Origin: Devosia epidermidihirudinis | GTDB taxonomy: Bacteria; Pseudomonadota; Alphaproteobacteria; Rhizobiales; Devosiaceae | DNA: 64,000 bases | Direction: 5' to 3' | Assembly (NCBI RefSeq): GCF_000971295.1 | Contig: NZ_LANJ01000047.1 | Location: forward strand, 1-64,000 | Shown here: positions 9,875-18,416 of the stretch, piece after piece | Layout of the letters: each line of letters starts with the position of its first letter | How positions within the stretch are numbered: the stretch's first letter is position 1 | Program-made: the position numbers and the translations under genes | Notes under the pieces: model-generated | What the model was told of the DNA's origin: nothing | Databases searched by the model: none | Seen by the model: the letters and a program-made list of their open reading frames with translations, nothing else

Positions 9875-10834
9875 ATGATGAGTAACCGCTCCAATTTCTT
9901 CGGCCTAAGCCTGCGCGATTTGGACATACTGCGGAGCCTCTTGAGCGAACGCAGCGTTTCGAGGGTGGCTGCGCAACTCGGTCAGAGCCAGCCGTCGATC
10001 AGCGCCATACTGCGCCGGCTGCGCGACATCTTCGGTGATCCGCTTCTGGTGCGTTCAGGGCAGAAGATGGTTCTCACCGACAAGGGCATGCTGGTCTCGA
10101 ACCAGATCGACGACCTCATGAATCGCTTCGGCGAGCTGCTGGAGTCGGACGAGACATTTGATCCAGCCACGTCCGAGCGGACTATCCGCATCGCCGCTGC
10201 GACATCCTTCGAGTTCTTTCTCGTGCCGCACCTTATCACCGAACTGAATCGAGTTGCGCCGCGGTGCAGGTTGGAACTCTTCGTGCCAACCCTGCAGAGC
10301 GGGGTCGAAACAGAACGCGAAACCGGCGGTCTCGACGCCATTGTCGGAAACTGGCCGGTGCCGCCACCTCATCTCAAACATATGCCGCTGGCGAGCGCCA
10401 AGCTGGCTTGCCTCGTCTGTGTGTCCCACCCGATCCCCGCGGGCACGCAACTGACGCTGGAGGACTATCTTCGGCTCAGCCACATCTCTCCGTCTTCACC
10501 AAAGGACCTCTCCATCAGCCCCATCGACGGCATGCTGGCGCGGCTGGGTCTTGAGCGACGCGTCGTCGTATCCGTCCCGGATTACGCCATCATCCCACAG
10601 CTGCTGCCGGGGACACATCATGCCTTCACCGTCGGCCAGCGCTACGCGGAACACGCCACTAAGAACGGCAAACTGAAAATGCTGCTGCTGCCCGAAGAGC
10701 TTGGCGTCATGGGCTTTTATCTGCTCTGGCACGAGCGGTCCCAATCCAGCCGCTATCATCGCTGGCTACGCGACACCATCCGACGCCTCGTCCGAGAGGC
10801 TGATGTTTTGGCAGTTCCCCTGCCCCAGTCATAA
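9875..10834 (+). CDS. LysR-family transcriptional regulator
   Basis: About 319 residues. An N-terminal winged helix-turn-helix (about 10-70) has the LysR pattern LRDLDILRSLLSERSVSRVAAQ followed by LGQSQPSISAILRRLRDIFGDPLLVR. The rest is a two-lobed effector-binding domain. Start choice among GTG 9872, ATG 9875 and ATG 9878 is uncertain; all follow the purine-rich ggggtcgggg. It is followed in the same direction, 128 bases on, by an ABC transporter operon, which it probably controls; the inducer is unknown. Confidence 0.9.
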   Translation: MMSNRSNFFGLSLRDLDILRSLLSERSVSRVAAQLGQSQPSISAILRRLRDIFGDPLLVRSGQKMVLTDKGMLVSNQIDDLMNRFGELLESDETFDPATSERTIRIAAATSFEFFLVPHLITELNRVAPRCRLELFVPTLQSGVETERETGGLDAIVGNWPVPPPHLKHMPLASAKLACLVCVSHPIPAGTQLTLEDYLRLSHISPSSPKDLSISPIDGMLARLGLERRVVVSVPDYAIIPQLLPGTHHAFTVGQRYAEHATKNGKLKMLLLPEELGVMGFYLLWHERSQSSRYHRWLRDTIRRLVREADVLAVPLPQS

Positions 10835-10962
10835 GCGCTGAGTTATGACCCATATACTGGATGGGCAACTTTTCCTGTCTGGGGACCCTGCCTAGTCTGA
10901 TTCTGACGTGTCTCTGCGAGTGGACACGGGATCAGTGTTATGACCAGAAACAGCAGGGAATC
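10835..10962 (+). promoter_or_regulatory. Putative LysR-controlled promoter region of the ABC operon
   Basis: This 128-bp gap before the binding-protein gene holds two small dyads: CCCAT (10849-10853) with ATGGG (10861-10865), and GTGTC/GACAC around 10908-10927. Either could be an operator. A ribosome site (cagcaggga) precedes the ATG at 10963. No unambiguous -35/-10 pair can be assigned by eye. Confidence 0.35.
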
Positions 10963-11994
10963 ATGAAACGCATCGCCTGTTACGCGGCCTTGACCGCAGT
11001 GAGCCTTATCCCGTGCCTGCCTGCCTTTGCGCAGGACTATTCAGGCCGTACTCTCGTCGTCGGCACCTGGGGCGGCGATATCGAACGCCTGCTCAAGGAA
11101 CATGTTGCCGGCCCGCTGGAGGCCAAGACGGGCGCCAAAGTCGAGTTTCTTCTCGGCGGCAGCGGTGACCGTCTCTCCAAGATGGTGGCCGAGCGCAACA
11201 ACCCGACCATGGATGTCACCTTCCAGAACATCTATGAGGCCCCTTCCGCTTTGAAGGAGGGACTCGTCGTTGCCCCTGACGCCGCCCTGGTTCCTGCGGC
11301 CGCCAACGTCTGGGCCGGCATGAACGATGGTTGCTATGCCATGAGCCTTGTTGGTCTTGGCATTGCGTACAGCAAGGCAGTGTTCCCAGAGGCGCCGGAA
11401 TGGGCTGACCTGTGGAACCCGGACCTCAAGGGCAAAATGGCCTATGCGCCCTATCCGAGCTCGGAAGGGGACGGCATGCTTGCAGTGGCCGCCCGCATTG
11501 CTGGCGTGGATGAGTCTAACCCCGATGTCGCTTTTGCCAAGTTGGCTGAGCTGGGCGCACCCATGCTCACCTACAGCAGCCTCGATGAAGTCCTCACTCT
11601 CATGGATGCTGGCGAAATCGCGGCTGCGCCGATGATCTCGGGCTATGTGATTTCCAACCTCGAGAATTACGAAGGCATTGGCTTCGTATTCCCCAAAAAT
11701 CCGGGGCCAGTACTCGTGCGTGACATGGTCTGCCAGGTTGCTAATAGCCCAGAGCCCGAACTCGCCCAGATGTTCATCGATCTGGCGCTCGGCGTTGAAA
11801 CCCAGACTGCCTATGCCCAGCAGCTGAACTTCGGCCCGACCAATTCCAAGGTCGTTCTGTCCGATGAAGAAGCCGCCCGTGTGATCAACACGCCTGAAGA
11901 AGTCGACAGCCTGCTCCAGCTCGATTGGGACTATGTCATTGCTCAGCGCTCTGACTGGACCGACCGCTGGAACAAGGAAATCCTCGGCCAGTAA
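10963..11994 (+). CDS. ABC transporter periplasmic substrate-binding protein (PotD-like)
   Basis: 343 residues. The start at 10963 gives a clean signal peptide (MKRIACYAALTAVSLIPCLPAFA, cut before QDYSG); the frame is open back to 10861 but that extension would bury it. The mature protein resembles the extracellular solute-binding family 1/8 that includes PotD and related proteins, starting LVVGTWGGDIERLL. It should capture a ligand and deliver it to the two permeases encoded just downstream. The family covers polyamines, amino acids, iron and other small molecules, so the ligand cannot be set from sequence. Confidence 0.88.
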   Translation: MKRIACYAALTAVSLIPCLPAFAQDYSGRTLVVGTWGGDIERLLKEHVAGPLEAKTGAKVEFLLGGSGDRLSKMVAERNNPTMDVTFQNIYEAPSALKEGLVVAPDAALVPAAANVWAGMNDGCYAMSLVGLGIAYSKAVFPEAPEWADLWNPDLKGKMAYAPYPSSEGDGMLAVAARIAGVDESNPDVAFAKLAELGAPMLTYSSLDEVLTLMDAGEIAAAPMISGYVISNLENYEGIGFVFPKNPGPVLVRDMVCQVANSPEPELAQMFIDLALGVETQTAYAQQLNFGPTNSKVVLSDEEAARVINTPEEVDSLLQLDWDYVIAQRSDWTDRWNKEILGQ

Positions 11995-12017
11995 CCGCCT
12001 CGATTCAGGACCCTCCA

Positions 12018-12884
12018 TTGAACCAGACACCGGACATCACCCCGACCACCACGACGCTTCTCATCGCGCCGGCGGCAGTCTTGATGTTCGGTGTTTTTGT
12101 GTTGCCATTCCTATTTCTGGTGGTGCTGAGCTTTTGGAGCCAGGTGCCGGGTTCGTTGAGCCTCGACACCAGCCTCACCCTTGCCAATTACGTCCGCATC
12201 TTCACAGATAGCTACTATCTCGGCGGATTGTGGACGACACTCTGGCTGAGCGGCTTTGTCACCCTCATCTGCCTCCTTCTTGCCCTGCCGCTGGCGCGCT
12301 GGATTGTCCTGCATGCGGGTCGCGCCAAGGGCCTGCTCATTGGCATTTCCATCCTACCGCTGATCTGCGGCGCCCTGCTGCCTACCCTTGGCCTCGTCAA
12401 TCTTCTGAGCCCGCTGGGGTTCATTAATGGCGCGCTCAAATCCATGGGCGTCATACAGTCGAGCCTGCCGCTGCTCGGCAATATCACGGGCGTCACCATC
12501 GGCCTCGTTCAGGCCTTCCTGCCGCTGATGGTGCTCCCGCTCATCAACACGATCGAACGCATTCCGCGTGACTATGAAAAGGCCGCCATGTCGCTAGGCG
12601 CTTCGCCACTAGTCGTCTGGCGGCGCGTGCTGTTGCCACTGATGCTTCCGGGCATCGTGGCCGGCAGTCTCCTCGTTTTCTGCGCTGCGCTGACAGCCTT
12701 CGTCACGCCACAGATTCTTGGCCAAGGCAAGGTCGTTACTTTTGCTTCCCTTGCCTATCAGCAGGCCGCCATGGTGCTGGACTGGCCCTTCGCCTCCGCA
12801 CTCGGCATTGTCATGCTGTTATTTCTCGCCCTCGCCGGTCTCGTTGGCGCGCTGATCTCTCGTCGACTTGCGAGGGGTTCATGA
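12018..12884 (+). CDS. ABC transporter permease (PotB-like)
   Basis: 288 residues from a TTG at 12018 with AGGA seven bases upstream. About six transmembrane helices. The permease EAA-loop region reads EKAAMSLGASPLVVWRRVLLP, ending near residue 215, which is the contact site for the ATPase. It begins 23 bases after the binding-protein gene and overlaps the next permease by four bases (ATGA). Confidence 0.9.
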   Translation: MNQTPDITPTTTTLLIAPAAVLMFGVFVLPFLFLVVLSFWSQVPGSLSLDTSLTLANYVRIFTDSYYLGGLWTTLWLSGFVTLICLLLALPLARWIVLHAGRAKGLLIGISILPLICGALLPTLGLVNLLSPLGFINGALKSMGVIQSSLPLLGNITGVTIGLVQAFLPLMVLPLINTIERIPRDYEKAAMSLGASPLVVWRRVLLPLMLPGIVAGSLLVFCAALTAFVTPQILGQGKVVTFASLAYQQAAMVLDWPFASALGIVMLLFLALAGLVGALISRRLARGS

Positions 12885-13672
12885 CGTCGCGCTTCAGCAA
12901 GGGGCTGATGCTGGCAGGCGTTATCGCGATCCTGCTCTTCCTGCTTGCACCAATCCTTGTGTTGATCTTCTCGGCCTTCGATGGCGGTAATGTCTTCCGA
13001 TTCCCGCCGCGCTCATACTCGCTGCGCTGGTTTGAGGAAGCGCTCACGCACACGGAATACCGCAGTAGCCTGTGGGTCAGCACGGTGTTGGGCATCATTT
13101 CGACCGCCATTGCCGTCGGGCTGTCCAGCCTTGCCGCCTTCGGCCTTGTGCGTGGTAAGCCTTCCTACCGCCTTGGGCTGGAAGTCTTGCTGCTGGCGCC
13201 GCTCACCCTGCCACTCGTCGTCTGGGCGATCGCGCTCTTGTCGATCTATGCCCAACTGGGCATTAACGGCACCCTGCCCGGCCTGATCCTAGCCCATGTC
13301 ACCATCACCATGCCGTTTGCGGCGCGGATCATGATTGCCACCTTTGATGAGATCGACCCCAGGCTTGAGGCCGCAGCCAAGAGCCTTGGCGCCTCTCCCT
13401 GGCATGTCGTGCGCCGTATCACGCTGCCCCTCGCCATGCCGGGGCTGATGTCCAGCACGGCCATCGCCTTCCTCGTCTCCTTCAACGACGTGGTGGTAAC
13501 CACACTGATCGCTGGAGCGGGATGGATCACCTTCCCCGTCCGCACCTTCTCGCGGCTCCGCACCGAGGGTATTGACCCGACAACCATCGCCATAGCCGCG
13601 ATGATCGTCGCTTTCACAATCGTGGTGATCGTCCTCGGACAGCGCCTTTTCCAGCTATCAAGGCGGTTCTGA
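12881..13672 (+). CDS. ABC transporter permease (PotC-like)
   Basis: 263 residues with about six transmembrane helices. The EAA loop (LEAAAKSLGASPWHVVRRI, about residues 165-185) is typical of the second permease of polyamine-type importers. Start and stop both overlap the neighbouring genes (ATGA at 12881, TGATG at 13670), indicating tight co-translation of the importer. Confidence 0.9.
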   Translation: MTSRFSKGLMLAGVIAILLFLLAPILVLIFSAFDGGNVFRFPPRSYSLRWFEEALTHTEYRSSLWVSTVLGIISTAIAVGLSSLAAFGLVRGKPSYRLGLEVLLLAPLTLPLVVWAIALLSIYAQLGINGTLPGLILAHVTITMPFAARIMIATFDEIDPRLEAAAKSLGASPWHVVRRITLPLAMPGLMSSTAIAFLVSFNDVVVTTLIAGAGWITFPVRTFSRLRTEGIDPTTIAIAAMIVAFTIVVIVLGQRLFQLSRRF

Positions 13673-14769
13673 TGACCGGATCTCCCTACCTTCGCATCCG
13701 CTCGATCAAGAAGAGCTACAAGGGTGCGGTCGCGCTGCATGACATCGACCTCGACGTCGAGCAGGGCGCCTTCGTCTCCCTGCTTGGTCCGAGCGGTTGC
13801 GGTAAGTCGACCCTGCTGCAGATCCTGGCCGGCCTGCTTGAGGCCGATGGCGGCGACGTCCAGCTTGGCGGCGAAGACATAACCAATCTGCCACCCTGGC
13901 GACGCAATATTGGTCTGGTCTTCCAGAACTACGCGCTTTTTCCGCACCTCAGCATTCGCCAGAACGTCCGCTTCGGCCTCGACATGCTGGGTATGGACCG
14001 CACCGAGGCAGAGAAGCGCGTCGACGAGTCCCTTGCCATGGTCGGCCTCGATCCCGCGCTGAGCCGCAAGCCCGGCGAGCTTTCGGGCGGCCAGCAGCAG
14101 CGCGTTGCCATCGCCCGGGCCATCGCCATCCGGCCGCGGCTGCTTCTCCTCGATGAGCCCCTGTCCAATCTCGATGCAGTGCTCCGCCACAAGGTGCGCC
14201 TTGAGCTGCGCGAGCTGCATGACCGGACCGGCATCACCACGATCATGGTCACTCACGATCAGGCCGAGGCCCTCGCCACCTCAGACCGGATTGCCGTCAT
14301 GAACGGCGGCCGCATCCTGCAGTACGAGGCCCCCGAGGCCCTGTATCGCGCCCCCGCCACCGCCTTTATCGCCGGCTTTGTCGGCAGCCCGCCCGCCAAT
14401 CTGGTGCCGCTGAGCGCCCTGGACAACAATAGCTGGACCCTCGCCAATGGTCAGGTGTGGAAGCCCATTGCCAGCCTCGCGCCAAGGGCTGCTGGTGTTC
14501 GCGCCGGCGCCGCCTGCATCATGGCGCTGCGCCCCGAAGCCCTCGCCGTGGGCGTTTCCGGCGAGGGTGGTCTCCCCGGCCGCGTCGTCGCCATCGAGTT
14601 CATCGGTGGCGATCGTCTCGTCCATGTGGAAACCGGCGGCACCCAGCTCACCGTGCGCGTGTCCGCCGAACAGGCAATGGCCGGTCCCGACATTCTGCTT
14701 TTCCCGCCGCAGGAGACCCCTCTTCTGTTCGACGCGAACAGCGGTAAGCGGCTCAAAGCCGACTTCTAA
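13672..14769 (+). CDS. ABC transporter ATP-binding protein (PotA-like)
   Basis: 365 residues. The nucleotide-binding domain has Walker A GPSGCGKST (about residues 43-51), Q-loop FQNYALFPH, signature LSGGQQQRVAIARA, Walker [13 protein letters not shown] and switch His in MVTHDQAEA. The C-terminal part (about 240-365) is a TOBE/MOP-type regulatory domain, as in PotA and MalK relatives. It powers import through the two permeases encoded immediately upstream. Confidence 0.93.
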   Translation: MTGSPYLRIRSIKKSYKGAVALHDIDLDVEQGAFVSLLGPSGCGKSTLLQILAGLLEADGGDVQLGGEDITNLPPWRRNIGLVFQNYALFPHLSIRQNVRFGLDMLGMDRTEAEKRVDESLAMVGLDPALSRKPGELSGGQQQRVAIARAIAIRPRLLLLDEPLSNLDAVLRHKVRLELRELHDRTGITTIMVTHDQAEALATSDRIAVMNGGRILQYEAPEALYRAPATAFIAGFVGSPPANLVPLSALDNNSWTLANGQVWKPIASLAPRAAGVRAGAACIMALRPEALAVGVSGEGGLPGRVVAIEFIGGDRLVHVETGGTQLTVRVSAEQAMAGPDILLFPPQETPLLFDANSGKRLKADF

Positions 14770-14783
14770 CGATGGAGATTGTG

Positions 14784-15542
14784 ATGACCGATCGTGGTCG
14801 CTGGGCGGGCCGCAACCCTGCCAAAGACGAGTTGCGCAATGCCATCTGGGACCAACTCGTGGCGGACGGGGTCGCCATTGGCCCCACACGCAGCCATATC
14901 CCCAACTTCACGGGTGCGGACAAGGCCGCCTGGCACATGACCCAGATACCCGCCTGGAAGACGGCGAAGGCAGTCAAGGTCAATCCCGATTCCGCTCAGT
15001 ACTCGCTGCGCCTGCGCGCCCTCTATGAGGGCAAGACCCTGTACTGCCCGGTCCCGGAGTTGGTGCAGAGCGCCCCCTATGTCCGCATCGATCCAGCCGT
15101 GCTCCAGGAAAAGGGCATCACCTTCGAGCTCGCCGCCAGCCATCAGGGCTACATGCACCATGGCGAGCGCATCGAATTCACCGACATCCCGGAACTCGAC
15201 TTCTGCGTATTTGGCACGGTAGCCACGACCCGCCAGGGTGCAAGGACCGGCAAGGGCGGCGGCTTTGCTGATCTAGAAGCAGGTGTCCTCAATGAACTCG
15301 GTCGCATCCGACCCGACACCCCCCTTGTCACCAGCGTCCACTCCACCCAGGTCGTACCCGACGGCGATATCGTCATGATGAATTTCGACTGCTGGATGGA
15401 CTATGTGGCGACCGAGGGCGAACTGATCACCACTGGCAGCACCCATCCCCGCCCGCGGGGAATTTCCTGGGAGCATGTCCAGCCCGACCAGTTCGACTCC
15501 ATTCCCTTCCTGCGCCAACTGCAGCCAAAATCAAAGTTGTAA
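14784..15542 (+). CDS. 5-formyltetrahydrofolate cyclo-ligase-like protein
   Basis: 252 residues from the ATG at 14784, preceded by GGAG six bases upstream; an ATG at 14772 lies too close to the previous stop to have its own ribosome site. The C-terminal half shows the fold signature of the MTHFS family (ARTGKGGGFADLE, compare GxGGGYYD), and the N-terminal half has the conserved RSHIPNF. Classical members convert 5-formyl-THF to 5,10-methenyl-THF with ATP. This is the longer variant that often sits beside transporters, so the substrate may differ. It closes the LysR-ABC operon; linkage to the transporter is inference. Confidence 0.75.
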   Translation: MTDRGRWAGRNPAKDELRNAIWDQLVADGVAIGPTRSHIPNFTGADKAAWHMTQIPAWKTAKAVKVNPDSAQYSLRLRALYEGKTLYCPVPELVQSAPYVRIDPAVLQEKGITFELAASHQGYMHHGERIEFTDIPELDFCVFGTVATTRQGARTGKGGGFADLEAGVLNELGRIRPDTPLVTSVHSTQVVPDGDIVMMNFDCWMDYVATEGELITTGSTHPRPRGISWEHVQPDQFDSIPFLRQLQPKSKL

Positions 15543-15608
15543 CCAACGGGGGCCAGACGCCAGCCTCGGCGCTGTCTGATCATGCGAGGACACCAAAACG
15601 ATACGCTT

Positions 15609-15645
15609 AGCCCCCCGGGCCGCCGCCCTTGGTGGCCCGGGGGCT
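15609..15645 (+). terminator. GC-rich hairpin after the LysR-ABC operon
   Basis: AGCCCCCCGGGCC (15609-15621) pairs with GGCCCGGGGGCT (15634-15645) with one bulged C. No T-run follows, so it may be a weak terminator or transcript-end stabiliser between converging operons. Confidence 0.5.
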
Positions 15646-15695
15646 GGCTCGAAACTCTCAATAGCCGCTGAGTCGGTCCGGAGCCGCTTGCACTG

Positions 15696-16664
15696 TTAGT
15701 GTAGCAATTCCTCGTCTACGAGCGCTTCCCAGAGGCCGCTAGGGATCTCGCTGCCATACCACGCAACGATCTGGTCCAGCTCCGTCGGCGAGCGCGGACC
15801 AGGCAAAATGCAGGTGACGGCAGGGTGGTTCAGGGGGAACTGCAAGGCCGCCGCCGGCAGCGGCACATCAAACCTGGCGCAGATATCGCTGAGGGCTCTC
15901 ACGCGGGTACGAACATCGTCCGGTGCGCGCATGTAATTGAAGGTGTCCCCACCGGCCAGGATGCCCGAGTTGAAGGGGCCACCGATGACCACCGACGTGC
16001 CGCGCAGCGCGCATTGATCGAGCACTGGGGCGCCGCCCTGCTCAAGCAGGGTATAGCGCCCGGCAAGCAAGAAGACGTCCCAATCGCCCATGTTGAGCGC
16101 GTCGGACAGGACCTGCGCCTCATTGACTCCAAGCCCTATCGCCTGAACCGTCTTGCTCTCGCGGAGTTCGCGCAGGGCCCTGTAGCCACCCTGCTCAAGT
16201 TGGTTCCAATAGTGAGCGTTCTGCTCAGCGCCGTGGGTCATCTCCCCGATGTCGTGGACATAGAGAATGTCCACACGGTTCATACCCAAACGCTGCAGAC
16301 TATCTTCGAACGACCGCATGATCCCGTCGTAGGAGTAGTCGTATTCCTGATCAAAAGGCAGAGGATCGACCCAACCGATGTTTCGCTGCCCATGAAATGG
16401 TCGAAGTAGCCGCCCCACCTTGGTCGACACAATCGCGCTGGGATGGTCCCGCAGCACATCACCAGACAGATGTTCGGAGCGCCCGAAGCCATATTGGGGC
16501 GCCGTGTCGAAGTAGTTTATGCCAAGCTCCAATGCGTGCCGAACCGTGGCACGCCCCTGTTCGGACGGCACGCCCGAACCAATCCCCGCCAGCGAAGCGC
16601 AGCCAAGCCCCAGAGTGGTGATCTCAAGTTCAGTCATGCCGATCCGGCGCTTATTCAAAACCAT
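15696..16664 (-). CDS. Aldo/keto reductase, D-threo-aldose (L-fucose) dehydrogenase-like
   Basis: 322 residues from the ATG at 16664, which has GGAAG just upstream; the frame is open further back but that would run into the MFS gene. The AKR tetrad is visible: Asp and Tyr in FDTAPQYGFGRSE, Lys in STKVGRLL, His in YVHDIGE. The N-terminus LGLGCASLAG and the conserved IGLGVNEAQV fit the subfamily that oxidises L-fucose, L-galactose or D-arabinose to the 1,5-lactone with NAD(P). It follows the MFS gene by 19 bases. It is a plausible first oxidative step of the sugar pathway encoded around it (inference). Confidence 0.82.
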   Translation of the reverse strand: MVLNKRRIGMTELEITTLGLGCASLAGIGSGVPSEQGRATVRHALELGINYFDTAPQYGFGRSEHLSGDVLRDHPSAIVSTKVGRLLRPFHGQRNIGWVDPLPFDQEYDYSYDGIMRSFEDSLQRLGMNRVDILYVHDIGEMTHGAEQNAHYWNQLEQGGYRALRELRESKTVQAIGLGVNEAQVLSDALNMGDWDVFLLAGRYTLLEQGGAPVLDQCALRGTSVVIGGPFNSGILAGGDTFNYMRAPDDVRTRVRALSDICARFDVPLPAAALQFPLNHPAVTCILPGPRSPTELDQIVAWYGSEIPSGLWEALVDEELLH

Positions 16665-16683
16665 TGTTCTTCCGATCCGAAGA

Positions 16684-18348
16684 CTAGAGTGTTCCAAGAC
16701 CATCCGGCGAACCAATGAAGTGGTTCCTATTCCGGCTCGTGCGATGTTCGATGCGACGGTGGACGAGCGGCGGCTCAGCCCCTGCGTGCAGCGATAGAAG
16801 TCGTTCTGAAACTGGAGCGTCTGCCTGCGTGACGCGCTGGCTGTGCCGGACGTATTCCGTCCAAGTGGCGCAATGAAACCGTTCAACCCAGATATTGCTG
16901 TCGGACAGGTCACGTTGTAGCGACCAACCACGCGCGCCGTCCCGGCGCCGGATGCGGCGGCGCTCGACCATGATGCGCAGGAATTCGCCGTGAGATTCCG
17001 GGCGGATAATGAACGTCACCTCGACAATAACCGGCCCAGATCTTGGATCGATACCAGTCGTGAGGCTGGGTTCACGCCAACGATTGAGTGGATCCAGGTT
17101 CGACACGTTTCGAGGTGGGAGGGGAATTAGGAAACCTGCGAGGGCGCCCACGATCAACAGGGCCGATGCGCCGCCAAAGGCAAACTGGAGGCCGAACTGA
17201 TGGGCAATAGTGCCCCAGATCCAACTCCCGATGGCAAGGCCACCAAAACTTGCGGTCTGATAGACCGAGAGAGCGCGCCCAACCACCCAGCGCGGCGCCG
17301 CAACCTGAATGCTGACGTTAAAGAGTGAAAGAGCGATAACCCAGCAGCCACCAGCGCAGATCGCGGCAAGCGCCGTGACCCAGACGCTGGTCGTCAGCGG
17401 CAAAGTCCACGCCGCCCCAGCGAACACGAGGAAAGCCAGCTTGACCACGGACTCGTCGCTCATCCAGCGCTGCAGCTTTCCCATCGCGAACCCGCCCAGG
17501 ACGGCACCAACTCCGAATGCACCGAGCAGCAGGCCATAAAGAGCCGCGTCACCTGCCAGCCTGTCGGAGGCCACAAAAGGCAACAGGGCCAGAACAACGA
17601 CAGACCCCAGACCGAAAATGAAGGCGCGCAGCAAGACGCGCCGCATATCAGGCGACAGAAAGACGTAGCGCAGCCCCGAAATGACCGCGGATCCCATAGC
17701 TTCCCGAGGCAAGTCGTCCTTTGCGTAGCTCGGGCGCCAGCGCATCAAAGCCACGATCATCGCTGAGTAGCAGAGGGCATTTGCAGCAAAGGCTGCAGCG
17801 GCACCCAACATGGCAACGACCGCTCCCCCTATTGCCGGTCCAAGGCTCCGCGAGATGTTTGCGCCGATACCATTCAGGGTGATTGCAGCGGAAAGCTCCC
17901 TACGGGCGACGAGGTCGCCCATGGAGGCCTGCCAGGAGGGCATATTGATGGCATTGCCGCAGCCCAGCAGAAACGTCATGGACAAAAGCACCCACGGCGT
18001 TACCACGCCGAGATAGGTCGCCGTGACCATCGTGATCGACACAACAACCATGAACCACTGTGCCGCCAACATGACGTGCTTGCGGTTGTAACCATCGGCA
18101 ATCGCGCCGCCGGCCAGTGCGAGCAGCATCATTGGCAGGGACGTGCTGGCTTGCACCAGGGCGATCATGTCGGCCGAGCCGGTCAGCGATGTCATCAGCC
18201 AGGCGGCGCCGACGCCCTGAATGAGCGTGCCGAAATTGGCGACAAGGCTGGACGCCCACAACACCCGAAAGGTCTGATTGCCTAACGGGACAAGTGGCGA
18301 CACGAGATCGGTCGCCCGCGCTGCAGGGGCGGAGTTTAAGGTCGTCAT
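16684..18348 (-). CDS. MFS transporter fused to an antibiotic-monooxygenase-like domain (MFS_3 type)
   Basis: 554 residues from the ATG at 18348. Residues about 20-420 are an 11-12 helix major facilitator (GNQTFRVLWASSLVANFG, then GGAIADGYNRKHVM, the family A-motif region). Residues about 435-545 are soluble and begin VIVEVTFIIRPE, with WSLQRDLSDSNIWVERFHCATWTEYVRHSQR, resembling a ferredoxin-like ABM domain. This architecture matches the PF05977 (MFS_3, EntS-like) family, usually annotated as an exporter. The gene is downstream of the sugar ABC permeases in the same direction; what it carries is unknown. Confidence 0.85.
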   Translation of the reverse strand: MTTLNSAPAARATDLVSPLVPLGNQTFRVLWASSLVANFGTLIQGVGAAWLMTSLTGSADMIALVQASTSLPMMLLALAGGAIADGYNRKHVMLAAQWFMVVVSITMVTATYLGVVTPWVLLSMTFLLGCGNAINMPSWQASMGDLVARRELSAAITLNGIGANISRSLGPAIGGAVVAMLGAAAAFAANALCYSAMIVALMRWRPSYAKDDLPREAMGSAVISGLRYVFLSPDMRRVLLRAFIFGLGSVVVLALLPFVASDRLAGDAALYGLLLGAFGVGAVLGGFAMGKLQRWMSDESVVKLAFLVFAGAAWTLPLTTSVWVTALAAICAGGCWVIALSLFNVSIQVAAPRWVVGRALSVYQTASFGGLAIGSWIWGTIAHQFGLQFAFGGASALLIVGALAGFLIPLPPRNVSNLDPLNRWREPSLTTGIDPRSGPVIVEVTFIIRPESHGEFLRIMVERRRIRRRDGARGWSLQRDLSDSNIWVERFHCATWTEYVRHSQRVTQADAPVSERLLSLHAGAEPPLVHRRIEHRTSRNRNHFIGSPDGLGTL

Positions 18349-18365
18349 AGATTGTATCTCGTGGA

Positions 18366-18408
18366 ACGAGCGAAGCTCGTGACAGGGGCGGGAGGGCGCA
18401 CCCTCCCG
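18366..18408 (-). terminator. Two perfect hairpins after the sugar ABC permease genes
   Basis: CGGGAGGG (18389-18396) pairs with CCCTCCCG (18401-18408) around CGCA. Next to it, ACGAGC (18366-18371) pairs with GCTCGT (18375-18380) around GAA. Neither is followed by a T-run. They separate the ABC genes from the MFS-AKR pair and may give partial termination or mRNA stability. Confidence 0.55.
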
Positions 18409-18416
18409 CGGGTTCG

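Noticed and set aside
16665..16931. N-terminal extension of the aldo/keto reductase
   Set aside because: It lies inside the MFS gene, does not look like AKR sequence, and the ATG at 16664 has a ribosome site.
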